Under the pieces are notes generated by a model. The model was not told where the DNA came from and did not search any database. It worked only from the letters and a program-made list of their open reading frames with translations. Positions 1-10,035 of a DNA stretch of 64,000 nucleotides are shown here, in pieces. The translations under genes and the position numbers were made by a program. The first letter of the stretch is position 1. Each line of letters starts with the position of its first letter. Source of the DNA: Apoda limacodes (taxonomy: Eukaryota; Arthropoda; Insecta; Lepidoptera; Limacodidae); contig OX291557.1 of NCBI GenBank assembly GCA_946406115.1, forward strand, positions 11,316,501 through 11,380,500, in the 5' to 3' direction.

Positions 1-593
1 ATTATTATAAAATCATTTTTTTAAATTTTAAAATACATAATTCTTCACTTAATTTTCTAATTTCGAAACAACTTTTATTTCAAAATAATATTTAATATTA
101 ACGTAAAACAACAGATCGCATCTTGTTTAAATACAGAAGTGTGTATATTTAAGGAACGTTTCTAGAAAGAAGTCGTTCCATACAAACGTTTGTATGTTCC
201 TATAATTGATTTAAATGAAATTTTGTAGACATGTTCTAGAAATAAATATAGGTATGCAGTTCGCTAGTTTTATATTTAATAATAAAAGTTAAAAGCTATG
301 AAGGTTTCTTGTTTTTCATGCAAATGGTCACAAATAATATTTCAAGGTACTTAGTAAAAACATTTTTATAGGATTTAAGAAAATATAGGCGACTAAAGAT
401 CATGTTTACAAAGAGAGAGGTCCAGATGCACGAACACAAAGGACTAAACTTACATACTCAATTAAGAAAAAGTTGGTGTAATGTGTTTTTTTTTGTATTA
501 AATCATATGGACCGACAGTGACAGCAATATACACACACATGAAACAAAACGCCTTGCTTTGACCTGTGGTTATTTGTAGTGAATTGGTTTTAG

Positions 594-903
594 AGCGTTA
601 CCCCTGCTAAATGGCGCCGCCAATTGATGTTTTTCTTTTCCTCTTTGTGCAAAGCGAATTTAAATGTGCGTCTACAGAAATATGTATAAGCTATTTTCAG
701 AATGTATTGTTATGTTTCAAGAATAAAACTGCGAGTTGTATATAGAATACCTGCTAAAAACGAACACTTTTAGCAGAAGTGCTATCTGCAACTCGCAGTT
801 TTATCCTAGAAACAGTACCAAACTGGTTACATATTTTTGTATAAGTACATTTTTGAAATTCGCTATGCACAAAGAGGAAAATAAAAACATCAATTACCAT
901 TTA
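594..903. mobile_element. Foldback element (MITE) with nested hairpins, family A
   Basis: The arms 622-661 and about 856-895 are inverted copies: the left reads AATTGATGTTTTTCTTTTCC..., the reverse complement of the right reads AATTGATGTTTTTATTTTCC.... Inside are a second inverted pair (714-738 against 787-813, sharing AAAACTGCGAGTTG) and a third perfect hairpin (751-776, CTGCTAAAA with TTTTAGCAG). The left end continues outward as GCGTTACCCCTGCTAAATGG, which recurs at 18188-18254. No coding capacity. A non-autonomous DNA element is the best reading; the transposase superfamily is unknown. Confidence 0.75.
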
Positions 904-1357
904 ATATTTATAGTAAAAAAAACCTTTTTTAATTCAATTAGCTCTCATAATTTTATGGTGTTTGAATAATAAAAATATATAATTTAGTTTGTACATAAAA
1001 CACGCTTAAATTCCTACCATAAGTGATACACTGCGGCTGTAAATTATCCCACGTTAAGCCTTTACTACATTGATGCGTTCGTGTTTAACAATTTTACTCG
1101 CAGAAAATTTATTTTGGTGCGTTTACACTCTGCGATCTACATAGGTACTTTGATCGCATACAAAACTTTTAAATCTCGAACATTCTGTATCACACTACAC
1201 TGGTTTTAAGTCATTTTTTGCACTGGATGTAGTTACAAATGGTTTGCAGTACGCAAATTTTCCAACCATAACAGTAACTTACACAATAAAATATTTTTTA
1301 AGCCAATTTATTTAATCATGAGCTAAAAATACATACAATACTAGCAATCGTAATCAT

Positions 1358-1766
1358 GAGGGCCTAGCACGAGTTTAGTATCGTAACGTATCGGTACGTG
1401 AATTTGCAAGTAGGTATTTGTATGAGAAAGCCTATCACATTCTTTTCAATCATCGCGTTTTATGTTGAAGAAAACCCCGACACTGTCTAGACGTCCATGA
1501 CAACGTGACCAAGCTACAAGCTACTGCCTGCCCGAAAATTTTCTGAACGGCCATATGTGAAGACATAGGCTAGTCGGGAGCGGTCAGTCGCTGATCTTGC
1601 CATACACCGCACCTCACGATTAATCTGTCTAGACGCATTCGACGACCGAATATATGAATTAGATACATGTTTTAGGCTTAGTTATGCACTGATGGCATAA
1701 AAATTGTTTGCTTTGCATTGGTCACGTTACGATACGTTATACGATGTAAGGTCGTGCTAAGCCCTC
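1358..1766. mobile_element. Inverted-repeat element (MITE), 409 bp
   Basis: The left end GAGGGCCTAGCACGAGTTTA and the reverse complement of the right end GAGGGCTTAGCACGACCTTA match, and the match runs on for about 45 bases through TATCGTAACGTATCG-like sequence. No open frame of note lies inside. No clear target-site duplication can be read at the borders. Confidence 0.65.
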
Positions 1767-1919
1767 CGTTGGTTAGACAGCAGAAGTGTGACGTCAAAAT
1801 ATGTGAATTATGTTAATATTCCTTCAAAAAAGCAGTAATTTTAGGTATAGTCCTTTACCCGAAGGTAAAGGTAATGGGTAATACGTCATATTTTTTAACA
1901 TTATTGCAAGTAACCAGTT

Positions 1920-2015
1920 CAAAATATACTTGTTTAGGTCAAACTTGTTTAGATCAGACCAAAATAGACTTGTTTAGGTCAACCTTGTTTAGACCAGACC
2001 AAAATAGACTTTTTT
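1920..2015. repeat. Tandem repeat, 40-bp unit, about 2.4 copies
   Basis: Units start at 1920, 1960 and 2000 with CAAAATAKACTTGTTTAGGT; each 40-bp unit is itself two related halves sharing CTTGTTTAG and YCAGA/TCAA. The array ends directly at the TTAA that borders the element at 2018. Confidence 0.85.
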
Positions 2016-2017
2016 AA

Positions 2018-2280
2018 GGCCCTATAGCAGCTATCTAGCGCCGTCATTAGATATTATTTACCACTATTTATTTATTTCAATATTATTATATAGAAATTAT
2101 AAAAATTGTCATAAGTTACAGGTCGTTTTGTTAATACAAAAAATCTAGTAATCTAGATTATACACACATGTGAGAGCCTTAGTTAACTTTTTTGCCAAAA
2201 GTGGCCGCTAAAGATATACTTTGTGGGAAAAGGTAATAAATAATATCTAATAGCGGAACTAGTTAGCTGCTATATGCGCC
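2018..2280. mobile_element. TTAA-flanked foldback element (piggyBac-like MITE candidate), 263 bp
   Basis: Both ends lie next to TTAA (2014-2017 and 2281-2284). The terminal inverted repeats are about 45 bases: left GGCCCTATAGCAGCTATCTA, reverse complement of right GGCGCATATAGCAGCTAACT, both continuing to ATTAGATATTATTTA. TTAA duplication is the signature of piggyBac-type insertion; the termini are not a known piggyBac end that I recognise, so the superfamily is an inference. Confidence 0.7.
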
Positions 2281-2972
2281 TTAAGCCAAATTTCTAACAT
2301 TATACCATAACACAAGTTCTGCGGCCTATTCAACATCTTTCCACTACAAATACGATTTTTTTTATTTGTATCTATATTATACTATTTTCAAAATAAGTTG
2401 AGCCTATCTATCTTTAAATAAATTAGATAATTGTTCTACCTTAATCAATTAATTAATTGCACAAATAAATGCTTATACAATTAAGTAACAAAATGCTTCA
2501 TTTAAACAATATAATTATATTCCCCATATTTTTACAATTGCACTTTTTTTTTCGAAGCTGTCGAGATTAGATTTGGTGACATTCAACTGTAGGCTAATTA
2601 TGGTTTTTGACACAATAGTTTTATTTACATAGACCCACCGTTTTATATAAGCCGTAAAGTATATCACAATGACTTATATACAATTAAAGTAATGCGAGGG
2701 AACGTAACTAAAATACATATTTATGTGTATTATTATTATAATCTATCTACCTACACTTATTTATAGCAGAATCCCTATTTTAAATGTCTAAGTACGAAAA
2801 GTCTTTGCTGCAACAGTTTTTTTTTTCATACAAGGCATATTAAATATGAAATACTGAGTAAAATAAATAAATGTGTACAAAAGAAAAATAAACGAAAACA
2901 TACCTTTTATCCATTAAATTTAAAATGCATATACATTATTATATTTTTAATAAATTTTTTTTTCTATTTTGA

Positions 2973-2978
2973 TTTATT
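2973..2978 (-). terminator. Candidate polyadenylation signal of the ZIP11-like gene
   Basis: On the minus strand the hexamer AATAAA (within ATAAAATAAATC) lies about 100 bases downstream of the TAA stop at 3078-3080. It is the first canonical signal after the stop, so a 3' UTR of roughly 120 to 130 bases is inferred. No transcript evidence is available; AT-rich DNA makes chance hexamers common. Confidence 0.5.
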
Positions 2979-3077
2979 TTATGACAGTAGATAAGATAAT
3001 CTGTGAACAAAGACATGTCTTAGAGCTAGCTATGAGTCGCGGAAGAGAAGGCACGGCTGGCGTGAGACGCACCTGGA

Positions 3078-3156
3078 TTAACCGAGGCCGACGTCGAGAC
3101 ACATCATCACGACGAAGCCGATGATGCAGCCCCATGTGGCGAGCTTACCATTGCCT
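3078..3156 (-). CDS. SLC39A11: Zinc transporter ZIP11-like, last coding exon (partial gene)
   Basis: This is the terminal coding exon of a ZIP-family zinc transporter, read on the minus strand. It begins after an acceptor ending TTTGTGTACAG and its first base completes a serine codon (TC|A) left over from the exon at 12461-12619. It encodes 25 residues and a TAA stop: GNGKLATW, then the hydrophobic helix GCIIGFVVMMCLDVGLG, which is the eighth membrane segment and the C-terminus. Human ZIP11, from memory, ends almost identically (GNGKLASW ... MMSLDVGLG), so both the family and the position of the stop are well supported. ZIP proteins move zinc (and related divalent metals) into the cytosol; ZIP11 belongs to the gufA-like subfamily and has been placed on Golgi and nuclear membranes in mammals. 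The exon is GC-richer than the flanking AT-rich DNA. It is separated from the previous exon by 9.3 kb of repeat-rich intron. The open frame is intact. Confidence 0.93.
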
Positions 3157-3639
3157 CTGTACACAAACAAACAAGGTACAATATTTCAAAGAACCTTAAC
3201 AATAGTTAGATGACCCTACATAGCAAAATCCTACACCGCGCACTCTTGTACACACGTAACGACACTCTTAATTAATACGAATGTAAGAAGTTACTCATAT
3301 AATGATTAACCAATTACTTATAGACGCTATAGCTCCATAAAGTCACTAAAGGATGTATCGATTAGGGGTGCGTATGTCACAGCTTTATGATTCCACAATC
3401 TTTGCATTGATTATGATCAAATTTCACAGGTCTTATGTGAACCAACTTAGTGTTTTGGACAGATCTTCAAAATTGTATTTAGGCTTCCAAGTAACTTTTT
3501 TCTTAGGTGCGTCTCATACTCTCTCGTCATCTCTAACTCTCTTTTTTAACTGTAAGCACAAACTATATGACTATCCACGAGTCATAAAAATCTAAAAACC
3601 TCTACACAAGCTTTTTAGATACTACTACTACTACTAGTT

Positions 3640-3872
3640 CACACGCGGGGTAAATGCGGATTGTGGACTTCACATACGTTTTTTTTTTGACGTTTTCAGG
3701 TGTTCTTACGATGTTTTCCTTCACTGAAAAGTCTGTGTTACGAATAATCAATGTACTTGAGAAATATAGAAAGACTTATTGGTACACGGCGGACTCGAAC
3801 CTCCGCCCATCAGGACGTAAAGTGAATTCTAAATCCCTAGGCAACCACCGACCTGAACATAACATAACCTAA
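3640..3872. mobile_element. Lepidopteran LINE/SINE tail repeat, family B
   Basis: Contains TGCGGATTGTGGACTTCACA, TTACGATGTTTTCCTTCACT and, near the end, GGCGGACTCGAACCTCCGCC, in which the reverse complement carries a tRNA B-box-like GGTTCGAGTCC. This order is typical of a very common lepidopteran repeat. Related copies are at 22970-23230, 55735-56090 and 56405-56620. Any open frame in it is not a gene. Confidence 0.65.
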
Positions 3873-3984
3873 TAACCACAGAATATAAAGACAGTAATTT
3901 ATAATGAGATAATTAAAAAATTGTTATTTGAGGTCTTTGAATAGTAATAAAAAATATAATTCTAAAATTCTTCCTAATTCGGCA

Positions 3985-4255
3985 CTTCAATAGACTGGCA
4001 CGTCCAATAATCCGGCACCCTCCGCAGAAGTACAAGAAAAAGAAAGCCTTGTAAAAACATTGGAGCCACAGCCATATTAAGGATTATTTTAAAACAAATT
4101 AGCTATTTGTGAGATATGTCACTGTTATAAAAAAACGTGTAGAATACGAATATGTGCATTTTATTAATTAAAATTTTTCTATACAATCCAGTAATCCGAA
4201 CATTCCGATAATCCGGCACCTATTGTGCCGGATAAGTATGACTCTACTGTATATA
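3985..4255. mobile_element. Truncated Tigger/pogo-like element
   Basis: Repeats the words AATAATCCGGCACC and GATAATCCGGCACC, and its right end GCCGGATAAGTATGACTCTACTG is the inverted form of the CAGTAGAGTC-type terminus usual for Tigger/pogo elements. A matching left terminus is not seen, so the copy is truncated. No transposase frame survives. Confidence 0.55.
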
Positions 4256-5084
4256 GACCATTCGCTAGCCTAGCAATTCACCGGCACGCATAAGAATTAT
4301 CGCCTAAGTCTATGGCCCCTCAACCAGATTATCTTATTTATTATGTAAGTCAAACAACAAATCAAGTGAGTAATACGAAACTAATAAAAATATCTTTAAA
4401 TTAATTTTGGTAAAAAAAATGCAAATGAGATACATTCCAGAGACACGCATTAAGAACGTTATATCCGTTATCGAATGACGTCATACACGAGAATTGAAAA
4501 TTAAACGTTCAAACGATATTAGAATACCAAGTAAGCGACAAAATTACGACATTGGTTATGTCTACACACATTACACTCCATATTTAGAGGTTAAGGCGAT
4601 ACTCATGTCTCATAGCCGAAATAATAGCATTTCGTCTTGTCAATATTATCAAAATTGAGTTATAAATTTTCGGACATGGTTATTTAGCATAATGTATTAC
4701 TTAAATTAAATAGATACCTACGAAAGAGGAATCGTTATTTTAAAAAGCATACTCTTCGCTTATAGACAATACAAAACTTTAATAAATTTTAAAGTATGCT
4801 TCATCTTGGTTTTAGAAAAAAATTAATATAAATTGATTTTTGCCCTAAAACTGCAAAATGTAGTCGATTTTACGTCTAAATAGAACCATTTGAACAAATA
4901 AATACAAATATTTATTTAAATAACATATTTAAAATTTTCAAATAGTAAACAAAAACAGTAGTCAAGTCTAGTATATTTGCAAGGTTCCTCGTTTTGTGTA
5001 ACACCTTAAGTTCCGGTACCCTAAGTAAAAAATACAAGATTTTTTTATATAAACTATGTTACACTAAATATCTATAACTATAAA

Positions 5085-5700
5085 TATTTGGCCACTCAAA
5101 ATTCGTTATTATCGAATAGCTATTTAATATAGTCGCAAAAAGCTTATATGTAGTTACCTACATTATTAAAAGGATTTCGAATTAATCTGAGTTTTTATTA
5201 ATTTTAGACATTTAATTAATTCAATAATACTCTGGTTATTTACAGGCATTTTAGAAATAAATATGCTTTTTGCGTCCATGGTAAACAGCGATATATGATA
5301 ATAACGCATTTTAAGTAGCGAAATATTATGGATAGTTCTAGATTCCTAATTAATGTTATGAAGTTTATAAAAAAAAAAAATGCGTTGGAGATACCATTAA
5401 TACAAATTGTGTTTAAAGGCACTTGCTGTTCGTCGTTAAGTATCCAAACATGTTTTATTCATACACACTGTGTTGTAACTAATATCTTTAACTATGGACA
5501 TTTTGCTGCTCAAAACGTTTTATTATCGTTCAGCTCTATTTAGCGAAACGCATATTCATTTATTAAATGTTCGTAAATAATTAAAAAACAAAAGATTTTA
5601 TTGAATTAATTAAAGGTTTAAAATGATTAAATATGCTTTTTGCGACAATAATAAAAAGCAATATCCATACATATGATAAAAATGAATTTTTAACGACAAA
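5085..5700. repeat. Cluster of a dispersed AT-rich repeat, three related copies
   Basis: The motif CTCAAAA(C/T)GTT-TTATTATCG followed by TATTTA and CGCAAAAAGC appears at 5095-5150 and 5500-5560, and the ATATGCTTTTTGCG form at 5260-5320 and 5630-5655 in the inverted direction. A further copy lies at 46135-46230. The class is unknown; a foldback or rolling-circle element is possible. Confidence 0.45.
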
Positions 5701-6648
5701 ATGTTTAAAGTATGGGCATATAGAGCATGAAGATTGTAAGGAAATATCAGATCATGAAAATATTATGCAGCGTTATAAAAATTCAGTGTGTCTATTATGA
5801 CAATTATTCTGTTTGTCTGTTTAGCGCTAAAGCGGAAATTTGTGTCAGACGCACCCGTACATCGCGTATGGCTTTTGCTAATCACGCACCCAGATTTGAA
5901 GGAACAATGCTCAATGACGACGAACTAGAATGCTATAAGCGGAATAGTAGCCCATTAAAATGATTCCTCGTAACTCGAATATCGTTATGTATTGGATTAT
6001 TAGAAATGTACAACATTTTATCGTGTATACGAGAAATGATTGTAATATTAGCTAGTATTGAATCGATGTAGAATAAAATATAGTATATATAGCTTCAAAA
6101 GGAAGTATGGTTCTTTCGTTAAAAGTGGCGTGAAAATTATCATAATGCTGACCTGACCGAGAGTAGGTCATTAAAACAATGGTTTGGAATGTATTCGTGG
6201 TAGAAATGTGAAGGAATCTTAATCGTACCTACATTAGGAACAAAAGACGAATTATATGAAAATGTTTTAATCAGGACATTCAATGATATTTAAGTAGAGA
6301 TAGGGTCAAATCAAACAGCTGTTGAATCAAGTAGGATTTTTAAAAAACACTGATAATTTTAATTTGAACAAAAGAAATTATTGTTTTTATTTGCAGAATT
6401 TGATCTATCTTAGTTTGGCTTAGAAATTTAAGTGAAAAAAATGAGTTGTGCAGCGGCAACCCGATTCAACGTAGCTAAACTTTTTAAGCGTGTTTATATA
6501 ATCTAGAACACAGTTCTATACTTTCTCACTTCTGTCTCGTGACGGTGGGTTATTCTGTACTGGATCTATTCCCCGAACTAGGTTTACGATAGTATTACAA
6601 TAGCAAATATTTTTTTTAATCGCACCTTGTTGAAAAAGCTTTATAATC

Positions 6649-6880
6649 GGCTACGTGGCTAAGTGGGTAGCCTGACTGCTGAATCAAAGGGCGTAGGTTT
6701 GATTCCCGCACAAGACAAATTTTATTATTTATGTTTGTCTTGAGACTGGGTGTTTTCTATGTTAAATATGTATGTATGTATTTGTATCCGCTGTCTGGTA
6801 TGCATAGCACAATGTTTGCTTAGTTTGGGACTAGACGGCGCTGTTTGTTAATTTCCAAAAATATTTTTATTATTTATTAT
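6649..6880 (+). mobile_element. tRNA-derived SINE
   Basis: The head looks like a tRNA: GGCTACGTGGCTAAGTGGGT is an A-box region and GGTTTGATTCC a B-box, in normal order and spacing of about 40 bases. A tail follows with TATGTATGTATGT, GGGACTAGACGGCGCTG and an AT-rich end. A partial second copy lies at 30005-30230. It does not fold as a complete tRNA and lacks a clear anticodon stem, so it is called a SINE rather than a tRNA gene. Confidence 0.7.
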
Positions 6881-7529
6881 TTTATAATTATTATTAATGA
6901 GGTCTTTGTTACTCCGTAGAATAATAAGCAACGATCAGCAAAGCAACCAGATTAGTAAGTACATTATAAACTCAAATGAGCGCAAAACTACTTAACAGTC
7001 TGGTCACATCGCGTGGGGAACCCCGAATGTGTAATGGCCACAATTGTACTGGTACTTACATATCAAATTACATCACGCTCAAAAAGTGATTAAATTGGAA
7101 AACCCGACAGCCGCTTTTGTTAAACATGTGACATTTTTGTGAATTTCTAGCCATTGCTAAATTCTTTTCGGCACGTGATGTGAGTATTAATGATGTGTCG
7201 ATGTGCAAGACTGAAATAGTAATATTAAAATTTTAGACACGGCAAAAAATATTCCGCAGAAAGATTTTCTACATTTAGGTCGAATTTGCATCGAAAGCAA
7301 TTTTGAGGATATCGACTCACATATAAACATAGGACTAAAGTGGTTGGTGAAAAGAGTGAAGATAATACATAGATACTTAGGTACATTTAATGTTATGAAG
7401 GTTGTGTAAGATTATGATATTTGTAAAGAAAAAAATATATTGTAAAACTCATAGATACCTGTTTTAAAACTAACTTTGAATAAATGAATCTAATTTAATC
7501 ATAGGTGGTATTAATCAGTTATACTATAT

Positions 7530-7888
7530 ATGACCATCACAAGAAGTTCAGGTGCATTTAATCGGAGTGTACGCGAACGCGTGCGATATCTGGAGGTAGG
7601 TCAGGGAGCGTCGTCCGGGATGCGACACCAGCGACCGGATTCCCAGACGATGACGTCTCTCTATAGACAAACTAGAGCGTGGTCACCGGCCTCATCCCAA
7701 CTGAAACGCGTTATTTCATATTATATTTATTGTTATTGATAGTGGGGAACGAGACGGTGACAAGCCCACGCACGGCGGACCGAAAGTTCTTCATGAGCGG
7801 TCTCGACGCCCAGGCGGCGGCAGCGGCGGCGGCGGCGTCTTCACAAGCAAATTTGGCTGCCCGCCCAAACACTGAAGCTTTCAGATGA
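7530..7888 (+). other. GC-rich exon-like patch inside the intron, unassigned
   Basis: A GC-rich island in AT-rich DNA with a possible donor GAG|GTAGGTC at 7595/7596 and a possible acceptor TTATTGTTATTGATAG ending at 7742. Spliced that way, one frame runs from about 7534 through ANACDIWS into GERDGDKPTHGG and a glycine run to a stop at 7873-7875. Unspliced, another frame runs through TADRKFFMSGLDAQ and an alanine run to a stop at 7886-7888. Both look coding-like only because the region is GC-rich, and I recognise neither. It might be an exon of a nested gene, a promoter island or a repeat. Low confidence. Confidence 0.25.
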
Positions 7889-8384
7889 TTCTTTATAGTG
7901 ACGAAGGAAAAAAAAAGTGTTGAATATGATAAAAGATTTAGAAAGGGAATACTTTATGAGTCATGCGAAAGATACATATAAATCAACTTGTACGATTTCA
8001 TTGTAAGTTCTCGTAGATTCTTAAATGTAAATAATGATATATTGAAAGAACTAGCGCTTCAAGCTTTTAAAAGACAGTAGGTTTCAAAATTATAAATGTT
8101 TATAGGAAATTAAAAATTAGAATATGATAACGGATCTTTTTGGATGAAAAACACAGATGCTATTTAACCCACATTACTTTACAAAGACTGGTAACAGAGA
8201 CTACTATATAAAGAGGGAAGTCCTGATTGCCTGACTCATCAACGTAGACCTGAAACTATTGAAGTTGAAGACGCCAAATTTGGACAGTGGCATCTCATTG
8301 TGATTTGAACAAGCAATAAAATACGATTTTAATCAAATCTCTTAAATAAAATAGGTGATTAAATTAGAACGAGAGTCGAGTATA

Positions 8385-8600
8385 TTATTCTGACCCAGGT
8401 CTATTATTTTACCACTTATTACTTTTAAACTGGTGATGTACGACGTATTGGACATATACAAAACCACCTTAGTCCAGACACGCTGCATCAGTTGCATTGT
8501 TAAGGCGATAGTGTCACCTCTGTCGCGCAGGACTATAATTTGGGTGTTTATCCAGCCACTGGTTACCTCCCTCTGGGGATAGACCCCATAAAGATGAACA
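8385..8600. repeat. Dispersed repeat, family D
   Basis: Contains TATTTTACCACTTATTACTT, AAACTGGTGAT and AAAACCACCTTAGTCCAGAC. The first two words recur at 13058-13094, and the AAAACCAATTTAGTCCATAC form at 38728-38750. The class is not identified. Confidence 0.5.
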
Positions 8601-9414
8601 AACAACGTACAATAGCAGATGAATGTATGGAAACTTGGAATTTATTAAACAAACTAAGTGATAGGGTCTAGAACTTAATACTTGGCTAGTTTCCATTAGA
8701 CAGACTTTAAACCCCAAACAAATAAAAAAGTTTGTACGAAAAATTAAGTCACTTGGGGAACAGTGGCAAACAATTTAGTATTTAAATACAATTTAAATCC
8801 TTAATATTGATTTGAAAAAAATAGATACCAAAATTGCAAATGTGATGAAATATCTGGTAATTGACAATAATATGACGATTATGGAAGTGATTATTTATAT
8901 TCACATATACCTATGGGAACCTCAATAGATTTGCAAACATTTTCAAAAAAAATTTCTGTAAGAATGAATTTTAAGAACCAGTAAGTAGTGCAGCTGGTTA
9001 TATTTTTTAATAAAATGTTTTTAAAAAAATAACACAATTTCCATTTCTGTAGCTCGCCGCACGTGCTAACTTTGTACCAACTACATATATAATAGGTGTT
9101 TATCTCTTAATCACGGTCAAGTGACTCGGTTGGTAATAAAACTACCCATAACTGTGGAATCAGTTGGATTGTTGAAGCTATGTTCTAAACTAGTTATTCA
9201 TCTAACACGTCCTATAAAGTAATGTCACTGAGCTGGAGGAAATACCTAATGTTATTGTGACACGTGACACACATTTTATCAAATTACCTACATAATTTAT
9301 GGTACTTTATAGTTATTTTAAAGAGAAAATAGCCAATCCACTAGTACGTAGGTTCCTATAACAAATATGAGACTAGGCTAATGAATAGATAATGCGTGTT
9401 TTGTTCACTGCTTC

Positions 9415-9700
9415 AATGCGCTTAATGTCATAAATCAGCCAAGTTAAAAAGAAAATTTCTGTATGACACACGGTACAAATCTTGGCTTATTCTCTTCAGT
9501 TGCATTATTGACATTAAGCGCATATTATACATTATGTCGTTGAACAAAACGCCACTATAGTCACCAGTGTTGCAAAAGTGGCGAGAAGCAAGTAGAGCGA
9601 AAGGTATCGTCAACTCAGAGGTGGGAAGGAGCATTAAATTAAATTCGTAACAGAGAATTTCGAAAATAAATGTCAATTCCGCATAAGCCGCATTAATGCA
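9415..9700. mobile_element. Fragment related to the Tigger/pogo-like element at 59833-60500
   Basis: Shares GCGCTTAATGTCAT, the sequence TTCTGTATG-CACAC, CTTGGCTTATTC, TTATTGACATTAAGCGCAT and CATTATGTCG with 60100-60210, and GAGGTGGGAA further on. The terminal inverted repeats are missing. The 99-codon minus-strand frame across it is a by-product of this repeat. Confidence 0.6.
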
Positions 9701-9717
9701 ATTATTCCCAAGTGTAA

Positions 9718-9945
9718 CCGTGGGCATCGCAAGACTACTCTAAAATAATTATCGATAGTGATGTCGTGGACAGTAGCGGCTTAAGCGACGGCGCCGCATC
9801 CGGGGTGTCAGACGGAGCGCCGCTATTTCTGGCAGATTATTTGCAGCGAGACACTGCCGCATCGCTGCTGGCATACGTTTTGGACACAAGTCTAATTGAG
9901 GAAACCAACAATCGACAGTTGTGTATATGGGATAGAAGAGTTTAA
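9718..9945 (+). other. Unassigned open stretch without ATG (75 codons)
   Basis: An open frame follows a TAA at 9715-9717 and runs to a TAA at 9943-9945. Its middle is GC-richer and reads SSGLSDGAASGVSDGAPLF, then LADYLQRDTAASLLAYVLD. There is no ATG at the start, so it would need an upstream splice acceptor. It directly follows the Tigger-related segment and could be unrelated DNA, an exon or an old transposon piece. I do not recognise the peptide. Confidence 0.2.
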
Positions 9946-9980
9946 GTAGGTATACTTAAGGCACTGCTTATTGCCAACTA

Positions 9981-10035
9981 AAGCCGCCATTAGGTATTTT
10001 TATTTTCCTCACCGTACAAAGCGTATTTAAGAAAA
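9981..10035. mobile_element. End fragment of foldback family A
   Basis: GCCGCCATTAGGTATTTTTATTTTCCTC followed by a CAAAGCG motif matches one arm of the element at 594-903. Only this arm is recognisable; the following 200 bases are AT-rich without a clear partner arm. Confidence 0.5.

Larger units (their letters stand above)
1..2972. other. 3' flank of the ZIP11-like gene, repeat-rich
   Basis: No coding exon is recognised here. Positions 1-590 are plain AT-rich sequence in which I see nothing. The rest holds a foldback element (594-903), an inverted-repeat element (1358-1766), a 40-bp tandem repeat (1920-2015) and a TTAA-flanked element (2018-2280). From 2285 to 2970 the sequence is AT-rich, with short A and T runs and nothing else seen. 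Confidence 0.6.

Noticed and set aside
3786..3860. tRNA gene on the minus strand
   Set aside because: GGTTCGAGTCC resembles a B-box, but there is no A-box at the right distance and no cloverleaf; it is the tail of a dispersed repeat.
6649..6720. Functional tRNA gene
   Set aside because: A- and B-box are present, but the stems do not pair well, and a second 5'-truncated copy with the same tail at 30005 shows that it is a SINE.
9428..9727. 99-residue minus-strand protein
   Set aside because: The frame lies in a segment repeated at 60100-60430 that belongs to a Tigger/pogo-like element, and no transposase motif is visible.
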